This document shows positions 1-6,306 of a DNA stretch of 7,860 nt, piece after piece. Below the pieces are notes generated by a model. The model was not told where the DNA came from. It ran no database searches and was given only the letters and a program-made list of their open reading frames with translations. The number at the start of each line of letters is the position of its first letter. The stretch's first letter is position 1. This stretch comes from Anaerolineae bacterium (GTDB lineage: Bacteria > Chloroflexota > Anaerolineae > SpSt-600). A program made the translations under genes and the position numbers. The stretch covers positions 1 to 7,860 of the forward strand of contig JAPWUT010000075.1 in the NCBI GenBank assembly GCA_028275425.1, in the 5' to 3' direction.

Positions 1-597
1 GGGCGTATTCTCCCTTCAACTACCGAAAGGATAACCCTCTGCGCCGAAATCCACTGCCCCGAAGCCTCCGAAATCGCTTTGGTAGAAGGGGAGTCGGCAA
101 TACCCAAGAAGGGTGGCAGGATTGACCGAGTTTTCATAAAGCCAGAGGGGGCTAAAGCTTACCCCGAAACAATAAAGGCCATACTCAACGCCGATATCAT
201 AACAATCGGCCCGGGAAGCCTTTTCACCAGCATAATGCCCAATTTACTGGTGGAGGAAATAGCCGAAGCCATAAGGGCTTCAAAGGCCCTCAAAATCTAC
301 ATCTGCAACATAGCCACCCAGAAAGGCGAGACCGATGGGTTCACCTTGGAGGACCACGTAAAGGCCTTGGAGAAAAACGTGGGGAAGGGCCTCTTTGAAA
401 TAATAATAGCCAACGCCAACCTTGAATTTGAAGTGCCCAACGCCGAGCCGGTCCCGCCAATCCTCAGCAATCCCAGCTATCAAGTTTTTACGGCTGACCT
501 TGTGGATAGAGAGAACCCTTGGCGGCACAACCCTGAGCGGCTCGCCGAGGTTATAATGCAAATCTACTATCAAGGAGGTGTGAGATGGTCAAAGTAG
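1..597 (+). CDS. yvcK: Gluconeogenesis factor YvcK, CofD-like (5' end outside window)
   Basis: This is the C-terminal 198 residues of a YvcK/CofD-like protein. The reading frame is open from the first base, so the gene starts upstream of the window. Visible family landmarks are LPSTTERITLCAE near the start of the fragment, RVFIKP, IGPGSLFTSIMPNLLV (about residues 69-84 of the fragment) and QKGETDGFTLEDHV. The IGPGS loop and the GETDGF segment are typical of the CofD fold that binds UDP-sugars. YvcK of Bacillus binds UDP-GlcNAc and is needed for growth on gluconeogenic carbon sources and for normal cell-wall synthesis; it is cytoplasmic. The TTG at 79 could be called as a start, but conserved family sequence lies upstream of it, so it is internal. 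The stop overlaps the start of gap by 13 bp, and the gap ribosome binding site lies inside this gene. This coupling suits a shared role in central carbon flow. The identification is firm; the exact function in this organism is inferred. Confidence 0.93.
   Translation, partial: GRILPSTTERITLCAEIHCPEASEIALVEGESAIPKKGGRIDRVFIKPEGAKAYPETIKAILNADIITIGPGSLFTSIMPNLLVEEIAEAIRASKALKIYICNIATQKGETDGFTLEDHVKALEKNVGKGLFEIIIANANLEFEVPNAEPVPPILSNPSYQVFTADLVDRENPWRHNPERLAEVIMQIYYQGGVRWSK
572..580 (+). promoter_or_regulatory. Strong ribosome binding site of gap
   Basis: AAGGAGGTG lies four bases upstream of the ATG at 585 and inside the last codons of yvcK. It is nearly a perfect anti-Shine-Dalgarno match and fixes the gap start despite the 13-bp overlap with the upstream gene. 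Confidence 0.85.
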
Positions 598-1607
598 CCA
601 TAAACGGGTTCGGGCGAATAGGGCGTCAAGTCTTTAAAGCCATGTGGGAAAACTACCGCGACACCTTTGAAGTAGTAGCCGTGAACGACTTAACCGATGC
701 CAAAGTCAATGCTCACCTTCTCAAATATGACTCCAACTACGGGCGCTTCCGGGCTGATATAAGAGCCGAAAGCGATAAGATTATCGTTGACGGGCATGCC
801 ATCAAAGTCTTCTCGGTAGCCGACCCCTCTAAGCTTCCATGGGGCGAATTGGGGATTGACATTGTAATTGAGTCCACCGGCGTGTTCACCGATGCCGCCA
901 ACGCCAAGGCCCATATCAATCCCGCCGGGGCCAAAAAGGTCATCATAACTGCCCCGGCCAAAAACGAGGACATCACCATAGTTATGGGCGTGAACCACGA
1001 TAAGTATGACCCCGACAAGCATCACATCGTTTCCAATGCTTCTTGCACTACTAATGCCCTCGCTCCGGCCGCTTACGTGCTCCTCAAAGAGTTCGGTATC
1101 CAGAAAGGCCTGATGACTACAGCCCACTCTTACACCAACGACCAGCGCATCTTGGACCTTGCCCACAGGGATTTGCGCAGGGCAAGGGCTGCTGCTCTTA
1201 ACATAATTCCCACATCTACCGGCGCGGCCAAAGCCATCCACTTAGTAATCCCTGAACTAAAGGGCAAGATGCACGGCATCGCTTTGCGTGTTCCAACTCC
1301 TACCGTCTCCGTGATAGACCTGGTTGTGCTTACGGAAAAGGAAACCTCTGCTGATGAGGTCAACGAAGCTTACAAGCGCTGGCAGAAGAAGTGGGAGGGA
1401 CAAGGCCTTAAGGTTTTGCGGGTGGAAGAGGAACCGTTGGTCTCCCTGGACTTCAAGGGGGACGAATACTCTTCCATCATTGATGCGGAAAACACAATGG
1501 TTATGGGCGGCAACCTGGTGAAAGTGCTGGCCTGGTACGATAACGAATGGACCTACAGCCTCAGGGTTGCCGATTTGGCCAATTACATGGCCAGCTTCAT
1601 GAAATGA
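585..1607 (+). CDS. gap: Glyceraldehyde-3-phosphate dehydrogenase, type I
   Basis: This 340-residue cytoplasmic enzyme converts glyceraldehyde 3-phosphate, phosphate and NAD(P)+ to 1,3-bisphosphoglycerate in glycolysis, or the reverse in gluconeogenesis. The N-terminal Rossmann motif INGFGRIGR (residues 6-14) and VNDLTD (33-38) bind the nucleotide. The catalytic nucleophile is Cys154 in SNASCTTNALAP, and His181 in TTAHSYTNDQR is the base. The C-terminal WYDNEW motif (317-322) is intact, and the length is normal. Two details differ from the textbook bacterial form. The second cysteine of CTTNC is Ala158, and the Leu-Pro-His stretch near the cofactor reads Leu-Ala-His (192-194), while the NAD-associated Asp35 is kept. 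Cofactor preference is therefore probably NAD but is not certain. The start is set by a strong ribosome binding site. The gene overlaps yvcK upstream and the PP-loop gene downstream (ATGA). Confidence 0.97.
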   Translation: MVKVAINGFGRIGRQVFKAMWENYRDTFEVVAVNDLTDAKVNAHLLKYDSNYGRFRADIRAESDKIIVDGHAIKVFSVADPSKLPWGELGIDIVIESTGVFTDAANAKAHINPAGAKKVIITAPAKNEDITIVMGVNHDKYDPDKHHIVSNASCTTNALAPAAYVLLKEFGIQKGLMTTAHSYTNDQRILDLAHRDLRRARAAALNIIPTSTGAAKAIHLVIPELKGKMHGIALRVPTPTVSVIDLVVLTEKETSADEVNEAYKRWQKKWEGQGLKVLRVEEEPLVSLDFKGDEYSSIIDAENTMVMGGNLVKVLAWYDNEWTYSLRVADLANYMASFMK

Positions 1608-2365
1608 AGTTGCCGGAAAGGAGTCTCCTAAACCGGCCAGAAATCCGTAAGGCAGCCTATTTCCTGCTGAAAAAAGTCAACAAAGCCATCCGAGAGCACA
1701 AGCTCATAGAGGAAGGCGACAGGATAGCAGTAGCAGTTTCGGGGGGCAAGGATAGCCTTGCCCTCCTTCATCTTCTCCACTGGAGGAGGTTCTTTGCCCC
1801 AGAGCATTACGAGATTATCGCCATAAACGTCCAGAACGATTATGGCTTTGGGGTCCCGAAAGAGGTGCTGGAAGGCATTTTCCAAAGGGAAGGAATCCCT
1901 TATGTGTTTGAGCACATAAGCCTAAAGGAAGGGGCTAAGCCTGATGAAGAGCCTTTGAATTGCTTTTGGTGCTCTTGGAACCGCCGAAAAGCCCTCTTCT
2001 TAACTGCTTATCGGTTGGGGTATCCCAAGGTAGCTTTTGCCCACCACGCCGATGACGTTGCGGCCACTTTCCTCCTCAACCTCTTCTTTCACGGCCGGCC
2101 TCAGGGATTGAAGCCGAAGGTTTCCCTTTTTGGCGGGCTGATTACCATAATCCGTCCACTCTTTTACGTGGAGGAGAAGGAGATAATAAGCTTCGCCCAA
2201 AAGGCCGGCTTAATGGTGGAACAGAACCGCTGCCCTCGGGCTGCTGAAACCAAGAGGGCCAGGATGAACGAGCTTATGCGTGCTTTAGGAAAAGAAATCC
2301 CTTCTCTCAAGGCCAATTTGCTTAAGGCTTCGGAAAGGGGCAAGGATGAAGAAGTTGGGCCTTAA
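1604..2365 (+). CDS. TtcA-like PP-loop ATPase, probable tRNA thiolation enzyme
   Basis: This 253-residue protein belongs to the adenine nucleotide alpha-hydrolase (PP-loop) group closest to TtcA, which adenylates a tRNA base and replaces an oxygen with sulfur (2-thiocytidine at position 32 in enterobacteria). The PP-loop SGGKDS is at residues 46-51. Cys120 and Cys123 (NCFWC) and Cys210 (NRCPR) sit where TtcA places three ligands of its [4Fe-4S] cluster. HHADD (147-151) followed by TFLLNLFFHGR matches the TtcA HHxDD-xx-xxxLN segment. It lacks the paired zinc fingers of TtuA, which argues for the TtcA branch. The frame is open back to an ATG at 1547 inside gap, but the ATG at 1604 forms an ATGA overlap with the gap stop, and the family sequence starts there; no clear Shine-Dalgarno site is visible, which fits translational coupling. 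Its own end overlaps the radical SAM gene by 20 bp. The family is clear; the target base or even a tRNA target is inferred. Confidence 0.85.
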   Translation: MKLPERSLLNRPEIRKAAYFLLKKVNKAIREHKLIEEGDRIAVAVSGGKDSLALLHLLHWRRFFAPEHYEIIAINVQNDYGFGVPKEVLEGIFQREGIPYVFEHISLKEGAKPDEEPLNCFWCSWNRRKALFLTAYRLGYPKVAFAHHADDVAATFLLNLFFHGRPQGLKPKVSLFGGLITIIRPLFYVEEKEIISFAQKAGLMVEQNRCPRAAETKRARMNELMRALGKEIPSLKANLLKASERGKDEEVGP

Positions 2366-3425
2366 AGAATGCCTGCGGTGCGGACGTCGCTCTCTGCTTA
2401 TAGCTTCGGCGATTGGCTTCTGCGCCGATTGCATCCGAAACCATCCTGACGAGACCCTCCCCTTAATCTTTCAAGCCCATGCTGAGACCAGGCTCCGTTT
2501 TGGCCTCCCACCGGCTCCTCCCAAGGACCCTTCCGGTGTAAAATGCGTTCTTTGCGCCAACGAATGCCGGATTCCGCCAGGGGGCAGGGGCTTCTGTGGC
2601 CTCAGGGAAAACCAAGACGGCAAGCTTGTATCCTTGGCTGGCTCTCCTTCCAAAGGGTTGCTCCACTGGTACCGTGACCCCCTCCCCACCAATTGCGTGG
2701 CCGATTGGGTATGCCCTGGCCACAATCAATATGGCTACCATAACTTGGCTGTCTTTTACGGAAGCTGCACTTACAATTGCTTATTCTGCCAGAACTGGCA
2801 TTTCCGGGGGATGTCGCCTCTTAGAGAAAAGGGCATTTCGGCTGAGGAGCTTGCTTCTTTAGCCAATCCTTACACCTTTTGCGTCTGCTACTTCGGCGGG
2901 GACCCGGCCTCCCAGATGCCTCATGCCTTGCAGGCTTCCAGGAAATTGGCGGAGAGAGGGGTAAGGATATGCTGGGAAACAAACGGCTCAATGCATCCTG
3001 CCCTTTTGGACCAAGCAGTGGACCTTTCCCTTAGCTCAGGTGGGTGCATAAAGTTTGATGTGAAGGCATGGGATGAGAACTTGCACATAGCTCTTACAGG
3101 TTCCAGCAACAAGCGGACTCTTGAAAATCTGGCTCGGGCAGCTAAGCGGATTCCGGAAAGGCCGAAGCCCCCTCTGGTGGTGGTAAGCACACTTTTGGTG
3201 CCAGGTTATGTAGATGCAGAGGAGGTGGGGAAGATTGCACGTTACATCGCCTCGCTTAACCCCTCAATCCCTTATGCCCTTTTGGCCTTTTACCCGCAAT
3301 TCTACCTTTGGGACCTTCCCTGCACCTCTTACCGTCACGCAAAAGAGTGCGAGGAAGCAGCCTTTTCGGCTGGCCTTACCAATGTCCGGATTGGGAATGT
3401 TCACCTTTTATCCCGTGATTACTGA
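2346..3425 (+). CDS. Cysteine-rich radical SAM protein, PflA/AmmeMemoRadiSam-like
   Basis: This 359-residue protein is a radical SAM enzyme: C-x3-C-x2-C at Cys141, Cys145 and Cys148 (GSCTYNCLFCQNW) would hold the [4Fe-4S] cluster that cleaves S-adenosylmethionine. GGDP (184-187) stands at the usual GGE position, and ETNGS (211-215) and KFDVKAW (236-242) match the PflA-activase branch (COG1180/COG1313). Before this core are two further cysteine groups. CxxC-x13-CxxC at 9, 12, 26 and 29 looks like a zinc ribbon. CxxC-x3-C-x9-C at 67, 70, 74 and 84, followed by GLRENQDGKL, resembles the N-terminal part of the radical SAM enzymes in the AmmeMemoRadiSam group. Cys117 and Cys123 add another pair. 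No Memo or AMMECR1 gene is present here, nor a glycyl-radical enzyme, so the substrate is unknown. The ATG lies within the end of the PP-loop gene (20-bp overlap) with a purine-rich GGAAAGGGG just upstream. The superfamily is certain, the reaction is not. Confidence 0.9.
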   Translation: MKKLGLKECLRCGRRSLLIASAIGFCADCIRNHPDETLPLIFQAHAETRLRFGLPPAPPKDPSGVKCVLCANECRIPPGGRGFCGLRENQDGKLVSLAGSPSKGLLHWYRDPLPTNCVADWVCPGHNQYGYHNLAVFYGSCTYNCLFCQNWHFRGMSPLREKGISAEELASLANPYTFCVCYFGGDPASQMPHALQASRKLAERGVRICWETNGSMHPALLDQAVDLSLSSGGCIKFDVKAWDENLHIALTGSSNKRTLENLARAAKRIPERPKPPLVVVSTLLVPGYVDAEEVGKIARYIASLNPSIPYALLAFYPQFYLWDLPCTSYRHAKECEEAAFSAGLTNVRIGNVHLLSRDY

Positions 3426-3431
3426 AATTAG

Positions 3432-3472
3432 GGGCGAAGCGCCGCTTCGCTAAACCATACTCGCAATGACAA
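3432..3472 (+). repeat. Small hairpin with a TCGCAATGACA tail, possible relic of a dispersed repeat
   Basis: The only sizeable spacer of the plus-strand block contains a perfect 7-bp inverted repeat, GCGAAGC (3434-3440) and GCTTCGC (3444-3450), separated by GCC. It is followed by ACTCGCAATGACA (3460-3472). A hairpin of GCGAAGC/GCTTCGC type ending in TCGCAATGACA resembles dispersed intergenic repeats that I recall from several bacterial genomes, but one copy in the window cannot prove it. There is no T-run after the stem, so it does not look like an intrinsic terminator. It could also be a processing or mRNA stability element between two genes. Confidence 0.45.
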
Positions 3473-3480
3473 GGAGGAGG
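3471..3480 (+). promoter_or_regulatory. Strong ribosome binding site of the threonine synthase-like gene
   Basis: AAGGAGGAGG lies two to five bases upstream of the ATG at 3483, depending on which GGAGG copy is used. It supports this start and independent, efficient initiation, unlike the coupled genes upstream. Confidence 0.8.
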
Positions 3481-3482
3481 CT

Positions 3483-4562
3483 ATGGAGTTCGTTTGCTCG
3501 GCATGCGGCAATTCTTTTCCATTAGATACCAGGCTCTGGCGCTGCCCGTGTGGAGGATATTTTAACATCCGCGACCCAAAGCCCTACTCGCCATTCAAAG
3601 TCCGCTGGCAAACTTTATCCCTATGGCGATACAGGGAAATGCTCCCAGATGTTGGGGAAATTGTCTCCATGGGGGAAGGGATGACCCCAATCGTGGAAGC
3701 CGAGTGGAAAGGTATGCGTGTTTACTTCAAGCTGGAGTACCTTTCGCCCACGGGCTCTTTTAAGGATAGGGGGACGACGGTGCTGGTGAGTTTCTTGAAA
3801 GGGATAGGGGTTAAGGAGGTGGTGGAAGATTCCTCGGGGAATGCAGGGGCTTCCCTTGCCGCTTATGCAGCCAGGGCGGGAATAAAGGCACGGATATTCG
3901 TCCCGGCCCATGCTTCTCCGGCGAAAAAAGCCCAGATAGCCATCTACGGGGCGGAATTGGTAGAAGTGGAAGGTCCGAGGGAGGAAGCAGCTAAAGCCGC
4001 CCGCGAGGAAGCCGAAAAGGGTTATTACTACGCCAGCCACTACTATAACCCCCTCATCCTGGAAGGAATGAAAACGGTAGCATACGAAATTTATGACCAG
4101 CTCGGCAAACTTCCCCATGCCATCGTTCTCCCGGTTGGGCATGGAACTTTGTTGCTCGGGCTCTATCAAGGCTTCCAGGAAATTTTGAAAGCGATAAGCA
4201 TCCGCATCCCCGCGCTTTACGGAGTGCAGGCTAAAAATTGCTCCCCACTGTTTGAAGCTTTCCATTCGGGCATTGAGAAAATAGATGAATATGCTCCTAA
4301 ACCTACAGTGGCGGAAGGCGTAAGCATAGCCCGTCCTCTCCGGGCCAAAGAGATACTTCAGGCGGTTAAGAAAAGCAAAGGCAGAATTTTGGCGGTGGAG
4401 GAAGAAGAAATCCTGAAGGCCCATAAGGAGCTTGCTCAAAAGGGCTTCTTCGTTGAACCGACATCGGCGGTGGCTGTGGCCGCTCTGGACCAACTGACCC
4501 ACCTTTCAGGTAAGAGGGTTCTGGTTATACTGACCGGAAGCGGCCTCAAAAGCCTTGCGTAA
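3483..4562 (+). CDS. thrC: Threonine synthase-like PLP-dependent enzyme
   Basis: This 359-residue fold-type II PLP enzyme most resembles threonine synthase, which turns O-phosphohomoserine into threonine and phosphate in the cytoplasm. An N-terminal zinc-ribbon-like segment with Cys5, Cys8, Cys21 and Cys23 is followed by LWRYREMLP and GEGMTPI (64-70). Lys94 in TGSFKDRG is the expected Schiff-base lysine. EDSSGNAGASLAAYAARAG (115-133) is the asparagine loop that contacts the cofactor, PVGHGTLLLG (217-226) is the phosphate-binding loop, and LTGSGLKS (350-357) closes the active site. Close relatives in this family include cysteate synthase of methanogens and other beta-replacing enzymes, and no thrA, thrB or asd gene is nearby to confirm the pathway. 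The gene is the last of the plus-strand block and may be expressed separately because of the 57-bp spacer before it. It ends only 4 bp from the convergent modC. Family is very likely; threonine synthesis is likely. Confidence 0.88.
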   Translation: MEFVCSACGNSFPLDTRLWRCPCGGYFNIRDPKPYSPFKVRWQTLSLWRYREMLPDVGEIVSMGEGMTPIVEAEWKGMRVYFKLEYLSPTGSFKDRGTTVLVSFLKGIGVKEVVEDSSGNAGASLAAYAARAGIKARIFVPAHASPAKKAQIAIYGAELVEVEGPREEAAKAAREEAEKGYYYASHYYNPLILEGMKTVAYEIYDQLGKLPHAIVLPVGHGTLLLGLYQGFQEILKAISIRIPALYGVQAKNCSPLFEAFHSGIEKIDEYAPKPTVAEGVSIARPLRAKEILQAVKKSKGRILAVEEEEILKAHKELAQKGFFVEPTSAVAVAALDQLTHLSGKRVLVILTGSGLKSLA

Positions 4563-4566
4563 CGGC

Positions 4567-5676
4567 TCAAGGTTCGGGGATGATGTGCAGGGCGCTCTTT
4601 TTGAGGGAGACCATTACCTCTTTACCAACTTTGAGGTCTAAGCGCCAGTAAGCGTGCACGGGGATTGAAATTTCAAAATCGTAATCCCTGCCGGTTTCAA
4701 CTGAGGTCGCTTTGAAGAAGAGGGAATAGTGATTGCCGCGGTGGATTTCCCTCACTATTACCCCGGTCAAGAGGTTTTCTTTGATTCCTTCTCGCACAGG
4801 CCTATCGGGCCTTACAATCATCACATCCTCAGGCCGGATGCAGAAAACAACATCTGAGCCGACGGTTACTTCTTGCGGAGGCGCTTCCAGCACAAGCCCC
4901 ATCCATTCTATGTGCACCGCCCCTTCATCTTTGCCTACCACTTTCCCTTCCAAGATATTCCTGGCCCCTATGAATCTGGCTACAGCCCTGGTGCGGGGGT
5001 GCCTGAATACCTCCTCTTTTTCTCCGATTTGCTCAATCTTCCCATCATTCACCACGGCCAGTTTGTGGCCCATGGCGAAAGCATCCTCCAAATCATGCGT
5101 AACCAGAACCACCGGGATTGCCAGCTCCTCTTGGAGCCTCAAGAGGTCGGACTGGAGTTTGCGTCGGACCGGCCTATCCAGGGCTGAGAAAGGTTCGTCC
5201 AGGAGCAGGAGCTTGGGTTCGGCCATGAGGGCTCTGGCTATAGCTACCCTCTGCTTCTGCCCACCCGAAAGCTGGTGGGGGTAGTGACCTTCAAGGCCTT
5301 TTAGCCTCATCTTCTCCATTAATATGCTCAGAAGCTCCTTCCCCTTCTTACGGTCCTTACATCCGTAGAGGATGTTTTGGGCTACGGTCATGTGGGGGAA
5401 GAGGGCATAATCTTGGAAGACGAACCCTATCTGCCGCAAGTGCACGGGGACATTGGCTTTCACCCTTTTGCCGTCGGAAGAAAAGAGGACTTGGCCATTG
5501 AGTTCTATCAAGCCCTGGTCGGGGGTTAGGAGGCCGGAGATGCAGCGCAGGATTGATGTTTTGCCGCTCCCTGAAGGGCCAAAAAGGACCAGAACCTCTT
5601 TCCCAAGCTCAAGGTTGACATTAAGGGAGAAATCCCCCAGTTTTTTGGAGAAGTGGGCTACTAATATCGGCTTCAT
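4567..5676 (-). CDS. modC: Molybdate ABC transporter ATP-binding protein ModC
   Basis: This 369-residue ATPase drives molybdate import at the inner face of the membrane as a dimer bound to ModB. The nucleotide-binding domain has Walker A GPSGSGKT (33-40), Q-loop Gln88 in VFQDYALFPHMTV, signature LSGGQKQR (136-143), Walker B LLLLDEP (156-162), D-loop SALD (164-167) and switch His194. The remaining roughly 130 residues form a C-terminal regulatory region of TOBE/MOP type, which in ModC-like proteins can bind oxyanion and reduce transport when supply is high. By ATPase sequence alone it could also belong to a sulfate, spermidine or iron importer. The direct pairing with ModB and ModA settles the assignment. 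Its ATG overlaps the modB stop as ATGA, with only a weak AGGA upstream, so translation is probably coupled to modB. It is the last gene of the minus-strand operon. Confidence 0.92.
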   Translation of the reverse strand: MKPILVAHFSKKLGDFSLNVNLELGKEVLVLFGPSGSGKTSILRCISGLLTPDQGLIELNGQVLFSSDGKRVKANVPVHLRQIGFVFQDYALFPHMTVAQNILYGCKDRKKGKELLSILMEKMRLKGLEGHYPHQLSGGQKQRVAIARALMAEPKLLLLDEPFSALDRPVRRKLQSDLLRLQEELAIPVVLVTHDLEDAFAMGHKLAVVNDGKIEQIGEKEEVFRHPRTRAVARFIGARNILEGKVVGKDEGAVHIEWMGLVLEAPPQEVTVGSDVVFCIRPEDVMIVRPDRPVREGIKENLLTGVIVREIHRGNHYSLFFKATSVETGRDYDFEISIPVHAYWRLDLKVGKEVMVSLKKSALHIIPEP

Positions 5677-6302
5677 TTTTCCTGCAATTTGTTCACGGCC
5701 AGGATAAAGGCATAAGCCAAGGCAGCCGTAACTATGACCCAGAAGGAGGCTATGTCCATCCGATTGATTTGGGTTGCAGTGTAAATGGCCAAGGGAATCG
5801 TCCTGGTTTTTCCGGGGATGTTCCCGGCCACCATCAACGTAGCACCGAATTCCCCGAGGGCTCGGGCAAAGCTTAGGATGACGCCGGCCAGAATGCCTCG
5901 GCCGGCCAGAGGAAGGGTTACATCAACGAAAGCCCTCCACGGAGGCTTCCCCAAAGTCCTGGCGACCATCTCAAGAGATATGTCTACGCTTTCCAAAGCA
6001 GCTTTTGCCGTCCGGAACATGAGGGGAAGAGCTACAATCCAGGAGGCCAAAACTGCAGCCTTCCAGGTGAAAAGCCAGCCAAGCCAGCCCAGCGGTCCAT
6101 TCCTGCCCATTATCACCAAAAGGTAATATCCCACCGAACTCGGCGGAAGGGCTAAAGGCAGAGTCAGGAGGGCTTCTACCAAACTCTTGCCGGGGAAGCG
6201 AGCTCTTGCCATTAGTATAGCGAATCCAAGCCCCGTTATAGCGGTCAAAATTGTCGCCACAAAAGCAACCTTCAGCGAAAGGAAGAGCGGGCTTAAATCC
6301 AT
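5673..6302 (-). CDS. modB: Molybdate ABC transporter permease ModB
   Basis: This 209-residue integral membrane protein forms the channel for molybdate (or tungstate) as a homodimer. About five hydrophobic segments are visible, roughly residues 10-31, 45-65, 80-98, 136-158 and 184-204. The cytoplasmic EAA-type loop that docks to ModC runs from EMVARTLGKPPWRAF (111-125) to LPLAGRGILAG, and ARALGEFGATLMVAGNIPGK (147-166) is the hallmark stretch of ModB. The frame extends to an ATG at 6377, which would add 25 polar residues encoded inside modA. The ATG at 6302 is preferred because GGAGG sits nine bases upstream and the conserved sequence begins there. It starts 4 bp after the modA stop and overlaps modC by 4 bp, as expected for a stoichiometric importer operon. 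CysT/CysW-type sulfate permeases are relatives, but the signature and neighbours favour molybdate. Confidence 0.94.
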   Translation of the reverse strand: MDLSPLFLSLKVAFVATILTAITGLGFAILMARARFPGKSLVEALLTLPLALPPSSVGYYLLVIMGRNGPLGWLGWLFTWKAAVLASWIVALPLMFRTAKAALESVDISLEMVARTLGKPPWRAFVDVTLPLAGRGILAGVILSFARALGEFGATLMVAGNIPGKTRTIPLAIYTATQINRMDIASFWVIVTAALAYAFILAVNKLQEK

Positions 6303-6306
6303 CCCT

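Noticed and set aside
690..1241. Minus-strand open frame of 183 codons opposite gap
   Set aside because: It is antisense to the conserved GAPDH core, has glycine/valine-rich shadow-like composition and no convincing family motif.
1547..1603. Upstream ATG extending the PP-loop protein by 19 residues
   Set aside because: The extension lies inside the conserved end of gap and has no family similarity; the ATGA overlap at 1604 is a better start.
3434..3451. Intrinsic terminator after the radical SAM gene
   Set aside because: The stem is only 7 bp and is followed by TAAACC rather than a run of T, so transcription probably continues into thrC.
3621..4502. Long minus-strand open frame of 293 codons opposite thrC
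   Set aside because: It lies wholly opposite a well-supported threonine synthase-like gene; its sequence shows no recognisable domain and is rich in Arg, His, Phe and Pro as expected of an antisense shadow.
4733..5284. Plus-strand open frame of 183 codons opposite modC
   Set aside because: It is a serine/arginine-rich shadow of the ModC ATPase, with no domain or ribosome binding site that I can see.
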